Source: an uncultured bacterium
GTDB taxonomy: Bacteria > Bacteroidota > Bacteroidia > Bacteroidales > Bacteroidaceae
DNA length: 64,000 bases
Direction of reading: 5' to 3'
Assembly (NCBI GenBank): GCA_905214795.1
Contig: CAJMNM010000002.1
Location: 1-64,000 of the forward strand
Position 1 is the first letter of the stretch, and each line of letters opens with the position of its first letter. A program made the translations under genes and the position numbers. Below the pieces are notes generated by a model. The model saw only the letters and a program-made list of their open reading frames with translations, did no database searches and was not told the DNA's origin. Positions 33,013 through 42,718 of the stretch are shown one piece after another.

Positions 33013-35844
33013 CTATTTCCTGTTAATACCGTGTTTTTGCAGATACTCAGATGGTGTACAGTGTTCAATCTTTTTAAATGCGGCAAAAAATGATGAACGT
33101 TTGAAGCCACAGGTCTCAGAAATCGCTACAGCTGTATATTGGCTGTATTTTTCGTTGGTAACACGATGTTTGAATTCTTCAACACGGTATTGGTTAATGA
33201 AATCAAAGAAATTTTGATGAAGATATTGATTAAACATTTGTGAAAGTTTTGTAGGTGTACAGTCTACCATTGTAGCCAAATCTGTGATACGCAGATTGGG
33301 ATTGGTATAGGCTTTTTCCTGTTCCATACATTCTTTGACTTTCTTATATAATGCTTTATATTCATTCTGGTTCATTCTGGATTTTTCATACATGGCCTGT
33401 AGCTTGGCTTCGTGTTCTTCCTGTTTCTTTTTCTCTTCTTGTTTAATTAAGGCTTGTACTGCATTAGCAGAAGCTATTTCAGTATCTAACAGATGTTTTT
33501 TAAGCAGGAGATTTTTTAGTTTAAGACGTTTTTTCCGAATGACTTTAATTCGCCACAACGTAATGATGACAAGAATCAGAAAAAATACCTCCATATAGAA
33601 TACCAATGAAGGGTATATTGAGATTGTATATATAGTCTCTGTTTCAGGATGACCGGCCAGTCGAATCTTTAGTTTATGTGAGCCTAATGGCAGATTATTG
33701 AATGTAAGAATTTCGCCGTCAATACAAGATTGATATTCCTTTTCATCCAACTTCCATTCGTAATATCTTCCTTCGGGTTTTCCATAGTTCAGTAATAGAG
33801 GCTGAATTTCTAATTTTTGACTTTTGAAGTTCCATGTGAGATGCAATTTCTGGAACTCTAATTGGCGTTGAACAACGGTAGGAGATGCTTGGATATTTTC
33901 TATATATATTTTGTTAAGAACTATTTTCCCATTAATCTTTTTGTGGATTTTTTTTAGATCCTTAGATGTTAGATAAACTAATCCTTTTGTATTGGCCATC
34001 CAAAATGTGCCGTCCGAAGTTTCTTGAAATTCATTTCGGTTGAATTTAAGAGATGGTAGATTGTCATTTTCGTTGAATTGACAATAGTTATTTAAATTTT
34101 TATCTAATAAAAACAATCCTTTGTCTGTTCCCATCCAATATGAGCCTTGCCGGTTTTCTGTAATAAAAAAGATATTTCCGATGTTTAGCTTTTGATATAG
34201 ATTTAATGTTTTATATTCACTTAGGTCTGATTTTGAACGAAATACTGAAGATTCAGATACGGCTAAAATGTCACCGTTACGGCATAAATTGAATGTAAGA
34301 TTGGCTTCATTGTTAAAGTAATTTTTAGGAAAATCTCTAGATTGTATAGTTTGGGTAAGAGAATCATATATTGCAAGTTGGTACATGGTACCAATCCATC
34401 CTTTTCCAGTCAGATCAAATACTATGTCGCAAATATACGTATTAGGTAATTCTGAATTTCTACTGGTAAAATGTTTGACTATATTAAAATTTGTATCAAG
34501 AATAAATATTCCCATATTACTACATGCAAATAGCCATTTATTTGCTAATGGTTCTATTCTGCTAAAATTAGCATTTTCTATTAACTCATTATTATTAAGA
34601 TGTTTTAGCCGTAACGTTGTAGGATCAAGAATACTTAATCCTTTTTCGTAAGTGGCAATAACAAAATGGTTACCAAAATATTGTATATTGGTTACTGTGC
34701 GTCCTCCTATCTCTTTAGGTGTGAAATGTTTGATTATTTCACGATCTTCAGAAATGAAATAAAGTCCATCACGTGTCCCAATAGCTTTATCTTTGTTATG
34801 AATGCGCAAACTTCGTATTTGTAGATTTTTTGTATCAAAGTCTTTATATTTATATATATGGAATAAAGGGTTGTGATTATAATTATAACACATTCCGTCT
34901 GAAGCGAATCCAAACCAACTGATATTAAGCTCTTTATCGTACCAAAAAGTGTAAACAGCGTTGCTTGGTAAAGATAAATCTGTTGTATTTGTTCTATAGG
35001 ATTTTATAATATTGTTTGTTTCTGTATTAAGAATGTAAGCTCCGTTGCCATCTGTTGCGACATATAATAATTTATTTCCGTCTGAATTAAGGTCGCAAAT
35101 AACAGGACAATCCAAATCAATATATTTTTTTGTGGATTTTGTTTTTAAGTCAAACACTAATAAGCCACTGTTACGAGTACCTATATATATATTATTTTGA
35201 ATTCTGCAGATACATTTTAGATTTCCTGTTAATAGTTCCTTACCAATTCTGTATTTTTCCAGATTTTTTGTTTTAATGTCGATATGAATTAAGAATTCGT
35301 TACTGCATAACCAAATGCCGTCTTTTCCATCATCTGTGATGTCATTAACTATATTATTCTTAGAAATAACACTATTTTCAAAAGAAATAGCTTCTGCTTC
35401 TTGTGGATTTTTGTAAATCCACAAGCCGTTTGTACTACCGACAAATATAGTTGATTTTGTTTTTTTTATGCAATTAACATAACCAACTTGAGTACATACC
35501 TTTATGCAAGATTGTTTGTTCGGATCAACGAGATATAGTCCTTTGCTTGTGCCAAATAGAATTTGATTGTTTTCTAATTCCACGATGTCTGTAACTGCAT
35601 TTTCAAGTTTCGGGCTATCTATATAAAAATAAGTAAATGTAACGCCGTTAAATCTACAAATTCCGTTAAAGGTTCCAAACCACATCATTCCATGGCTATC
35701 TTTATAAATTTTATAGACAGTATTGCTGGGCAGCCCATTTAAGTCTGTGATGTGATTCAATATTGGTGAGCCAACAACTTGATTGGTTAGGGCAGTTATG
35801 AATAGGAATAAGAATATAATAGTAATTCGAAAGTGTTTTTTCAT
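33013..35844 (-). CDS. Membrane-bound propeller sensor with AraC DNA-binding domain (no kinase)
   Basis: About 943 residues. A signal peptide is followed by two seven-bladed regulator-propeller modules (repeated patterns such as NTVYKIYKDSHGMMWFGTFNGI and WMGTDKGLFLLD). A Y_Y_Y-type domain (YEWKLDEKEYQSC, LPLGSHKLKIRLAG) precedes one membrane helix near 765-785. A basic/Glu-rich coiled coil and a C-terminal AraC HTH follow (ITDLATMVDCTPTKLSQMF and ISETCGFKRSSFFAAFKK). Classical hybrid two-component regulators of this layout also contain kinase and receiver domains; both are absent. It therefore resembles a one-component sensor that binds DNA from the membrane. The ATG at 35844 is chosen because the -7 box lies at 35872-35879; a start at 35874 would lie inside it. 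It probably senses an oligosaccharide for the nearby enzyme genes. Confidence 0.9.
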   Translation of the reverse strand: MKKHFRITIIFLFLFITALTNQVVGSPILNHITDLNGLPSNTVYKIYKDSHGMMWFGTFNGICRFNGVTFTYFYIDSPKLENAVTDIVELENNQILFGTSKGLYLVDPNKQSCIKVCTQVGYVNCIKKTKSTIFVGSTNGLWIYKNPQEAEAISFENSVISKNNIVNDITDDGKDGIWLCSNEFLIHIDIKTKNLEKYRIGKELLTGNLKCICRIQNNIYIGTRNSGLLVFDLKTKSTKKYIDLDCPVICDLNSDGNKLLYVATDGNGAYILNTETNNIIKSYRTNTTDLSLPSNAVYTFWYDKELNISWFGFASDGMCYNYNHNPLFHIYKYKDFDTKNLQIRSLRIHNKDKAIGTRDGLYFISEDREIIKHFTPKEIGGRTVTNIQYFGNHFVIATYEKGLSILDPTTLRLKHLNNNELIENANFSRIEPLANKWLFACSNMGIFILDTNFNIVKHFTSRNSELPNTYICDIVFDLTGKGWIGTMYQLAIYDSLTQTIQSRDFPKNYFNNEANLTFNLCRNGDILAVSESSVFRSKSDLSEYKTLNLYQKLNIGNIFFITENRQGSYWMGTDKGLFLLDKNLNNYCQFNENDNLPSLKFNRNEFQETSDGTFWMANTKGLVYLTSKDLKKIHKKINGKIVLNKIYIENIQASPTVVQRQLEFQKLHLTWNFKSQKLEIQPLLLNYGKPEGRYYEWKLDEKEYQSCIDGEILTFNNLPLGSHKLKIRLAGHPETETIYTISIYPSLVFYMEVFFLILVIITLWRIKVIRKKRLKLKNLLLKKHLLDTEIASANAVQALIKQEEKKKQEEHEAKLQAMYEKSRMNQNEYKALYKKVKECMEQEKAYTNPNLRITDLATMVDCTPTKLSQMFNQYLHQNFFDFINQYRVEEFKHRVTNEKYSQYTAVAISETCGFKRSSFFAAFKKIEHCTPSEYLQKHGINRK

Positions 35845-36162
35845 TTTATATGTGATTGCTGTTAACGTATACAAAGTTATTGTTTTTTATGAGTGATAAC
35901 AAATTGTTACCTTTAAATTTTATATATTTTGATAATTATTTTTTTACGTCTAATAACCTTTTTAATACAAATATTAGTCCACCCAATTTTTATGGACTTT
36001 GTATGATGCTTTGTATAATGTTGATATATAATATTTTAGATGCTTTATTGTGCGATTGGATGTTGATGGACTAATAGAGGATTCTTGTGGCTTGTTTTTT
36101 TTGTTTTTAGGGTATAATTTTGTTTTGTGAGAAATCGAAATAACCTTAAATATATAATTACC
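35845..36162. promoter_or_regulatory. Divergent promoter region of the regulator and the sigma factor
   Basis: An AT-rich 318-base gap. On the - strand TAACTTTG (35879-35872) is an exact -7 box for the propeller regulator. On the + strand TTG at 36092-36094, 20 bases, then TAATTTTG at 36115-36122 form a good promoter for the sigma gene. Nothing else is obvious. Confidence 0.55.
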
Positions 36163-36687
36163 ATGGAAAATTCAATAAACATTCAAAGACAGACTATCGT
36201 TGATGAGGCATATCGGAAATACCGTGAGATGTTGGTTGTTTATGTAAATAAGCGGATTCATGATATGGAAGACTCAGAGGATATTGTGCAAGATGCTTTT
36301 ATAAAGATATTGAATATAGAAGATATGATTTGTGAAACTACAGTTAAAAGTCTTGTGTTTACTGCAGTTCAGAATTTATTAGTTGATCGTTTGCGTAGGC
36401 GAGTTCGTAAATCAAAGGCTTATTCTTATCTTTATGATTGTTCAGCTCATAGTGTCGAATCAACAGAACAAAAGATAAATGCAAAGAATATATTAAGTAT
36501 AGAATGTTTAAGAATGAATGCTCTTCCACCTGCTTGTCGTAAAATTTATTATATGAATAGATTTAAGGATATGACGGCTGATGAGATTGCTCAAGAATTA
36601 TCTTTAAGCCGTAGGACAGTCGAGGCTCAAATATTTAAAGGACGAAAAAGAGTACGTACATATCTAAAAGCAGTTGGTGCCATGTGA
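36163..36687 (+). CDS. ECF-type RNA polymerase sigma factor
   Basis: A 174-residue sigma-70 factor of the extracytoplasmic-function type. Region 2 reads YREMLVVYVNKRIHDMEDSEDIVQDAFIKIL, where the IVQDAF block binds the polymerase clamp. Region 4 reads LPPACRKIYYMNRFKDMTADEIAQELSLSRRTVEAQIFKGRKRVR, the -35-reading HTH. The open frame begins with GTG at 36127, but the promoter at 36092-36122 places the transcript start there, so ATG 36163 is preferred. No FecR-type anti-sigma or SusC gene follows, which is unusual for Bacteroides ECF factors. It probably drives the secreted-enzyme genes directly downstream. Confidence 0.9.
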   Translation: MENSINIQRQTIVDEAYRKYREMLVVYVNKRIHDMEDSEDIVQDAFIKILNIEDMICETTVKSLVFTAVQNLLVDRLRRRVRKSKAYSYLYDCSAHSVESTEQKINAKNILSIECLRMNALPPACRKIYYMNRFKDMTADEIAQELSLSRRTVEAQIFKGRKRVRTYLKAVGAM

Positions 36688-36724
36688 TGAATTCAATTAT
36701 AAATGTTAGAGAAATAAATATTAT

Positions 36725-39007
36725 ATGAGAAAAATTCGACTTTATATATGTCTTTTGTGCGGAATATTATCAGTGAATATTTTTGCCAAAAAGACAGATT
36801 TATTGGATGAAATAGTATTTGGTTCTAGTGCTTCAGAGAAGAAACATAGTTTTTCTTCTGTTGAGAGTAAAATAGTGCAAGGAGGAATGGGGGAACTGGC
36901 CAGAATATTAATGCCGGTAGATGGACAACGTGTTGAAGGCGGGAATATGACTTTTACAATGAAAGTCGACCCTCAAAAACAAAATTATTTTACTGCACGT
37001 TTTTGGGGGGGGGATTATGGTAACAATAATATATTGATATTGTTTTGTGAGGGTAAGCAAATAGGTTATCGTCATCTTGGAGACTATGACATGTTAGATA
37101 TCTCTAATGAGGATTTACCTTATCCGGGCAGGTTTATCTATACTACTCTTCCGCTTCCTTTGAGTATGACTAAAGGAAAAAAAAGTATTGAATTAAGCAT
37201 ACATTCTACGGGATTTATCGCACGGTATGGAGATTCGTTTGACAATTACCAAAAAAAGATGGTAAAACCTTCAAAACCGATTTATAAGGGGTATACGCAT
37301 ACTGTAAGATGTTTTCAACCGCCTAAAAAAGAGAAACAAGGTATGAAACCTCAGCGAGTTGTACGTGAAAGTCCAGGAAAAGAGGTAATGGAAGAAGTAA
37401 AAGCCTTTGTAAACAAGGCACTTGATAATATCATGCGAAAAGAACAATGGAATCAGGATGAGGCTTGGATGTTGTCTTATGCCTATCATGAACCTTGGAC
37501 TGTGGCTTTTCAAAACAAGAAGGTTGTCAGTAAAGTAATTGATACGGCAGACCGTTATTATGGTCAGTTTGAGCAATCGCCTAAATCGGTTTACGAGGGT
37601 TCATGGGTGACAATTGGGCCACTTTGCATTGCACTGAATACATTTGTTCCAGAAATTAGAAAGGTATGGAACGAGAAGATGGGCAACGGGAAAACGAGAA
37701 GGGAAAATTGGTCAGCTATGTGTAAGGCTTGTGTAGACTATGCGAAATTTAATAGGCGGTCATATACCAATCAAAGCATGATTGTGGATTTATACCTATA
37801 TAGTGTAAATCGCATGTTATCAATATTATCACCAGAACAAGCTTTACCTGCTTATCAGACTTTGAAGTTTCTTTATGAGTCAATGGGAATAGTACCTTGG
37901 ACGGGTAGTTTGAAACCAGATGGAACACCTTCAATGCCTTTAGGAGATAATTATTATCAGTTTTCAAAAAACGGCTTAAGTAAGGAATTAGGATATGTGG
38001 GCGGATATGGCGAGATTTTGAATTGGATGGTACATATTTATGAAGTGACAGGAGAATGCGGACAAACAGACACACGTGATCCGCTTATCCGCGAACAGAT
38101 GCTTAAAATTATGCGTTCAAGAAGTCATTTCCGTTATCCTACACTTGATAATGAAGGATATACAGTTATGAGAGGTGAATCTGTGATAGGGTGGCGCGAC
38201 CATGGATCTTATCCGGCAGGTATTATTTATGGAGAACGTGGTTATCACCGAGAGGGAACTCCGATAATGGCAGCAGCTGCAACTTTAGATCCTGAAGCTG
38301 TATCTTATGCACAGCAGATGATGGAGGATAATCAGTTTTTTGGAGTCGTGAAAGAAAAAATGAAAGATAGAAGTTTGAATTCTGTTTATACGTTGTTGCG
38401 TTTGCCAGGAGAGTATGAACTGATTATGAAACAGCCTCGTTATCAGAAACGTTTACCTATGACGCAGAATATGCCGGATGTGTTGTTTACAGACGAAGAG
38501 GTTGGTGTTGTGGCATTAAAGAATGGGGAGGATATTTTGTATACATCTTTATATTGGCGTGCGAATTTTGCTATTAATTTTTTAGCAAGAGTACATTATA
38601 TCACTCCAGAAATGGATAGAATTGCAACTGTTTTTGAAAACGTACAATATACACCGAGTGGTTATACGTACACTCGTCCAGAGCGCAACAATCTGTTTTT
38701 CTCACCGGCCCGCAATTTTTATCCAGAAGTGAAGTCTGCCCATACAGGTGAGCAATTACCTATAGCTAAAATACCAGACGGAGTTGATTTTAAACCAGGA
38801 CAAGAAAGTGTATATGCTGGAAAAGGTGACTTTTATACATTGCATTATGGAAAATATTTTATTGCGATGAATTGTTCGAAAGATAAAAGTTATGAGTTTG
38901 ACGTTCCTGAGGGAAAACAGGTCATCATGTTTCCATCAAAAGATATTATTACTTCACAAAAATTATCTGTAAAACCTCAATCAACAGTAGTTTTGGTTAT
39001 TGAATAA
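36725..39007 (+). CDS. Secreted protein of unknown family, paralogue of the 46.8 kb gene
   Basis: A 760-residue exported protein (signal peptide about 1-21). After DEIVFGSSASEKKHSF comes a beta-rich N-terminal domain (about 25-200). A helical domain (about 225-480) and a C-terminal beta-rich part follow. Its N-terminal third resembles that of the 1312-residue protein at 46809: same order of the motifs EIVFG../VVLG, YFTARFWGGD/YLTTRYCGND, GRFIYTTLPLP/GAFLYRTYAIP and FDNYQKK/FETYQRV. The helical-then-beta order recalls polysaccharide lyases and some alpha/alpha-barrel glycosidases, but I do not recognise the family. A nine-G run at 37005-37013 lies inside codons 94-97. It is probably co-transcribed with the next genes (17-base gap). 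Confidence 0.7.
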   Translation: MRKIRLYICLLCGILSVNIFAKKTDLLDEIVFGSSASEKKHSFSSVESKIVQGGMGELARILMPVDGQRVEGGNMTFTMKVDPQKQNYFTARFWGGDYGNNNILILFCEGKQIGYRHLGDYDMLDISNEDLPYPGRFIYTTLPLPLSMTKGKKSIELSIHSTGFIARYGDSFDNYQKKMVKPSKPIYKGYTHTVRCFQPPKKEKQGMKPQRVVRESPGKEVMEEVKAFVNKALDNIMRKEQWNQDEAWMLSYAYHEPWTVAFQNKKVVSKVIDTADRYYGQFEQSPKSVYEGSWVTIGPLCIALNTFVPEIRKVWNEKMGNGKTRRENWSAMCKACVDYAKFNRRSYTNQSMIVDLYLYSVNRMLSILSPEQALPAYQTLKFLYESMGIVPWTGSLKPDGTPSMPLGDNYYQFSKNGLSKELGYVGGYGEILNWMVHIYEVTGECGQTDTRDPLIREQMLKIMRSRSHFRYPTLDNEGYTVMRGESVIGWRDHGSYPAGIIYGERGYHREGTPIMAAAATLDPEAVSYAQQMMEDNQFFGVVKEKMKDRSLNSVYTLLRLPGEYELIMKQPRYQKRLPMTQNMPDVLFTDEEVGVVALKNGEDILYTSLYWRANFAINFLARVHYITPEMDRIATVFENVQYTPSGYTYTRPERNNLFFSPARNFYPEVKSAHTGEQLPIAKIPDGVDFKPGQESVYAGKGDFYTLHYGKYFIAMNCSKDKSYEFDVPEGKQVIMFPSKDIITSQKLSVKPQSTVVLVIE

Positions 39008-39024
39008 TTTTAATTGATACTATT

Positions 39025-42000
39025 ATGAAAAAGAATATATTTTTTGTTGTTTTTTTGTGTATATCTATATGGGGATATGCACAAAATTTGATAGCTCCAT
39101 TTGCTCACCCTGGTTTGAATCATTCTCAAGCAGATCTTGATAGAGTGAAAGAAAAAGTGTTGGCTGGTGAACATCCGTGGATTGACGGTTGGGAGGTTAT
39201 GTGTGCAAATAGGGATGCTCAATCCGATTTTGGTCCAAATCCAAGTCCATCTTTGGCAGGTGCAGATGGAGTTAGGCAACGAGCATCTCGTGATGCAACA
39301 GCTGCTTATTATAATATTTTACGTTGGTATGTGACGGGAGATGTCAGTCATGCAGAATGTGCGGTGAATATATTAAATGCCTGGTCTGAAAGTATTCAAA
39401 CTGTTGTTACGGGTGAATTATTTATGTTGCCGGCATGTGATTTTATGAAAGCTGCAGAATTGGTGAGACTTTATCCCGGATGGAAAGAGGAAGATCGAGA
39501 ACGTTTTGATAAAATGGCTCGTGATTATATTTATCCGGCTTGCCGGGACTTTCGTGGAGTTCCTGGGACATGGCCGGGATGGGATGGACCGGCAAATACT
39601 GCATGCTTGTATATCGGTATTTATCTTGATGATGCAGAAAAAGTAAATGATGCCATAGAATATTATAAAAATGGTAAAGGAGGAGGCTGTATAACAGAAG
39701 GTATAGTATTTGATGGACAACCAGTGGAAATGGGACGTGACCAACCACATGCTGCTATCGGTATAGATTCATATGCTGACTTTTGTCAAGCTTTATGGAA
39801 TCAAGGATTGGATATGTTTTCATATCAGGATAATTTACTTTTAAAAGGATTCGAATATTATGCACGATATAATCTGGAGTTTCCTGTAGATTGGGAAGCG
39901 ATAGATTACCATGGACATAAGTTTTATTATCCGGCTCCGTCAAATAATGCACCATATTCTATGCCTAATAATAGGGTATTGGCGAATGAGTTGATTTATC
40001 ATCATTATGCAGATCGTAAAGGAATGGATGTGAAGGAATTGCGTACAATGCTTCGGCTTAAGAATGTGGATATTCTGACAGGTACGATGTATACATTCTC
40101 AGATACGACTACGGTGTATGCTCCCTTACCAACACCAGAAGTGCCTTCTGGCTTGACAGCGACAGGTGGTGTCGGACGAATAGATATAGATTGGGAGCCT
40201 TCTGCTTTGAGATCAGCTAGTGGATATGAGGTGCAGCGTTCGAACTCTGCAGAAGCTGGCTTTGAAACGGTAGGAAGTTGGACTGGAAATGTAACGACTT
40301 GTTATGCTGATAAAGATATTGAACCCGGAAAGACTTATTATTATCGGGTGAAAGCGACAAACCGTTCTGGTGACAGTGAATGGAGCGAAACTGTGGAAGG
40401 AAAGGCCGTGACAGGATCTATTACGAACTATCTGTCCGGTTGGACGCAATGTGATGTGGGTAAAGAAGACTGGATGATAGACGGTTATACAAAATACGAT
40501 GCGGTAAATGGTAATACTTTTGAATTAACCGGTGCAGGAAGAGATATTTATGATCCAAGTCATCCAGAAGGAAATTATACTTATACTGCCGTAAATGGCG
40601 ATTTTGAACTGACAACCAGAATATATGACGGTGAACAAGATGCAGGTGAAATAAAGGTGAAATTTGGGATTTCTGTAAGAGAGAATACAACAACATCATC
40701 TCAGAAAATACTTTTTTGGATAGGTGATAACGGTGTTCGAAATACCCATTTCATTTGGCGCGGAACTTCTGATGGAGGAGGTTGGATTGATGGTAGCGAT
40801 CATACATGGATACCGGTATGGTTGAAACTTAAACGTCAAGGCGATACTTTCGAAGCGAGTGTTTCTGATAATGGGGAACGTTGGTATGTAGTTGGATCAT
40901 CAGAGATACCTTTCCCTGAAAGTTGTCTCGTAGGACTTTGGGTTTGTAGTGGCGCTTATTTGCCGGAAGGCTATACCGCTGGTTTTGATCATGTTACTTT
41001 GCAATGTCCTGAAACCGTAGTACCGGCAATGCCGACACAGGTGAAGGCAGAGGCTGCAGGGAGTACATCCATTCAACTTTCATGGAAAACCGAAGGGCTG
41101 GTTTCTGCTGTCAAATTGGCACGGGCAACTTCTGCTGACGGTGATTATGAGGTGTTGACGTCGAAACTGGCTACTACGTCATATATAGATTCAGATTTGG
41201 AACCCGGTACAACTTACTATTATAGAATATGGGCTGCGAACGGAGCCGGTGACAGTGAAGAGTTTGCAACGGTTTCCGCCGTTACCAACGAGTTGTCCAA
41301 ACCGGAATCTCCTCAAAATATGGTGGCATATTCAGGAAATGGATATGTTCATTTGTCATGGTCTTCTACAGGTGAGAAAACGGGATATTACCAAGTGAAG
41401 CGTTCCTTGACACCATCAGGGCCTTATACATTGATTGGAAGAGCTATGCAGAATAGTTATACTGACATGCGCGTGGCAAATGGTGGCACATATTATTATG
41501 TGGTGTCTGCCATGAATGCTGTGGGTGAAGGGGATTTGTCACGAGAAGTAACGGCAACTCCGCAATACGGAGATTGTTTATATTGGCCTTTGGATGAAGG
41601 AACAGGTTCTGAGGTTGTAGATGTTTGGAACAGTCAGGTTTCAAAACTGATGAATAACAGTAGTTTTGTTTCAGGAAAATTCTTTTCCGGTATTCGTTTG
41701 AATGGTGGATATATGAATTTGCCAAACAACGTTACAAAAAATTGGAAAGATTTTACTGTATCAATGTGGATTAATCCAGAAAGAGTTGATAACTGGGCTC
41801 GTATCATTGATTGTGGTTCAGGAACGGAAAATAATTTTTTCATTACGGTTAAAGCAGCTCAGACAGGTGCATTGCGATATAGTATAAAATATAATGGAGG
41901 AACGGAACAGCAGATAAATACAAATTTTACTCCTAAAACGTCCTCATGGACACATATTGTTTTGACGCAGAAAGACAATTTAGGTATACTTTATGCAAAT

Positions 42001-42699
42001 GGAGTAGAGATTGGAAGAAATGAGAATCTTACAGTAAGTCCTTCTATGTTAAATAGTACAAATCAGAATTATATAGGTAGATCTGCTTATTCTTCAGATC
42101 CTTATTATTATGGAATTGTTGATGAATTTAGGGTCTATGATTGTGCCCTTGATACAGATTTGGTTAAGACTTTATACCAGATGTCATCCCAACAGATTAC
42201 CTTTAAAGAAATGGACGAGAAGAAAGTAGGAGATGACGATTTTGTTCCAGAGGCTTCAGCCTCTTCTGGTCTACCGGTTTCTTTCAGCAGTGAAGACGAA
42301 AGTATAGCAGAAGTACTTCCGACAGGAAAGATTCGTCTGTTGTCGGAAGGGTTAACAAAGATTACAGCTGAGCAAACAGGAAATCTCTCATATGCAGCAG
42401 CAGTACCCGTAAGTCAAATATTGAGTGTTCAGAAAGGCGATGCCGTAAAAGAGGTAATGTCGGATGGTGCTCAAATAGAGATAAATGTAAGCAACGGCGT
42501 TATTCATCTGAGTTTGCCGGAGAGTGATGAGAAAGAGAGAGAGGTTTGTTTGTATAATCTGAATGGCACGCGTTTGAGAAGAGTGTCAGCGGGGAACCTT
42601 GATAGTTTGGATATTGATGTGAAAGACTTGTCTTCAGGTGTCTATCTGATGGAAATATCAGCAAAAAAGAGCTCGATGGTAATTAAAGTCGTTTTATAA
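39025..42699 (+). CDS. Alginate-lyase-family protein with FN3, LamG and C-terminal sorting-like domain
   Basis: A 1224-residue secreted multidomain protein. A signal peptide is followed by an alpha/alpha-barrel domain of the alginate lyase superfamily (about 25-350; AWSESIQTVV, PACDFMKAAELVR, WDGPANTACLYIGIYLDD, DGQPVEMGRDQPHA). Then come an FN3 domain (about 370-465), a beta-sandwich (about 470-660), two more FN3 domains (about 665-850), a LamG-type lectin domain (about 853-1050) and a Big2-like domain. The end (YNLNGTRLRRVS..LSSGVYLMEIS) resembles the type A sorting domain of type IX secretion. It may cleave an acidic polysaccharide at the cell surface. True substrate is unknown and alginate is not assured. 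Confidence 0.8.
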   Translation: MKKNIFFVVFLCISIWGYAQNLIAPFAHPGLNHSQADLDRVKEKVLAGEHPWIDGWEVMCANRDAQSDFGPNPSPSLAGADGVRQRASRDATAAYYNILRWYVTGDVSHAECAVNILNAWSESIQTVVTGELFMLPACDFMKAAELVRLYPGWKEEDRERFDKMARDYIYPACRDFRGVPGTWPGWDGPANTACLYIGIYLDDAEKVNDAIEYYKNGKGGGCITEGIVFDGQPVEMGRDQPHAAIGIDSYADFCQALWNQGLDMFSYQDNLLLKGFEYYARYNLEFPVDWEAIDYHGHKFYYPAPSNNAPYSMPNNRVLANELIYHHYADRKGMDVKELRTMLRLKNVDILTGTMYTFSDTTTVYAPLPTPEVPSGLTATGGVGRIDIDWEPSALRSASGYEVQRSNSAEAGFETVGSWTGNVTTCYADKDIEPGKTYYYRVKATNRSGDSEWSETVEGKAVTGSITNYLSGWTQCDVGKEDWMIDGYTKYDAVNGNTFELTGAGRDIYDPSHPEGNYTYTAVNGDFELTTRIYDGEQDAGEIKVKFGISVRENTTTSSQKILFWIGDNGVRNTHFIWRGTSDGGGWIDGSDHTWIPVWLKLKRQGDTFEASVSDNGERWYVVGSSEIPFPESCLVGLWVCSGAYLPEGYTAGFDHVTLQCPETVVPAMPTQVKAEAAGSTSIQLSWKTEGLVSAVKLARATSADGDYEVLTSKLATTSYIDSDLEPGTTYYYRIWAANGAGDSEEFATVSAVTNELSKPESPQNMVAYSGNGYVHLSWSSTGEKTGYYQVKRSLTPSGPYTLIGRAMQNSYTDMRVANGGTYYYVVSAMNAVGEGDLSREVTATPQYGDCLYWPLDEGTGSEVVDVWNSQVSKLMNNSSFVSGKFFSGIRLNGGYMNLPNNVTKNWKDFTVSMWINPERVDNWARIIDCGSGTENNFFITVKAAQTGALRYSIKYNGGTEQQINTNFTPKTSSWTHIVLTQKDNLGILYANGVEIGRNENLTVSPSMLNSTNQNYIGRSAYSSDPYYYGIVDEFRVYDCALDTDLVKTLYQMSSQQITFKEMDEKKVGDDDFVPEASASSGLPVSFSSEDESIAEVLPTGKIRLLSEGLTKITAEQTGNLSYAAAVPVSQILSVQKGDAVKEVMSDGAQIEINVSNGVIHLSLPESDEKEREVCLYNLNGTRLRRVSAGNLDSLDIDVKDLSSGVYLMEISAKKSSMVIKVVL

Positions 42700-42718
42700 C
42701 CTTAGAAAATACCAAAGT

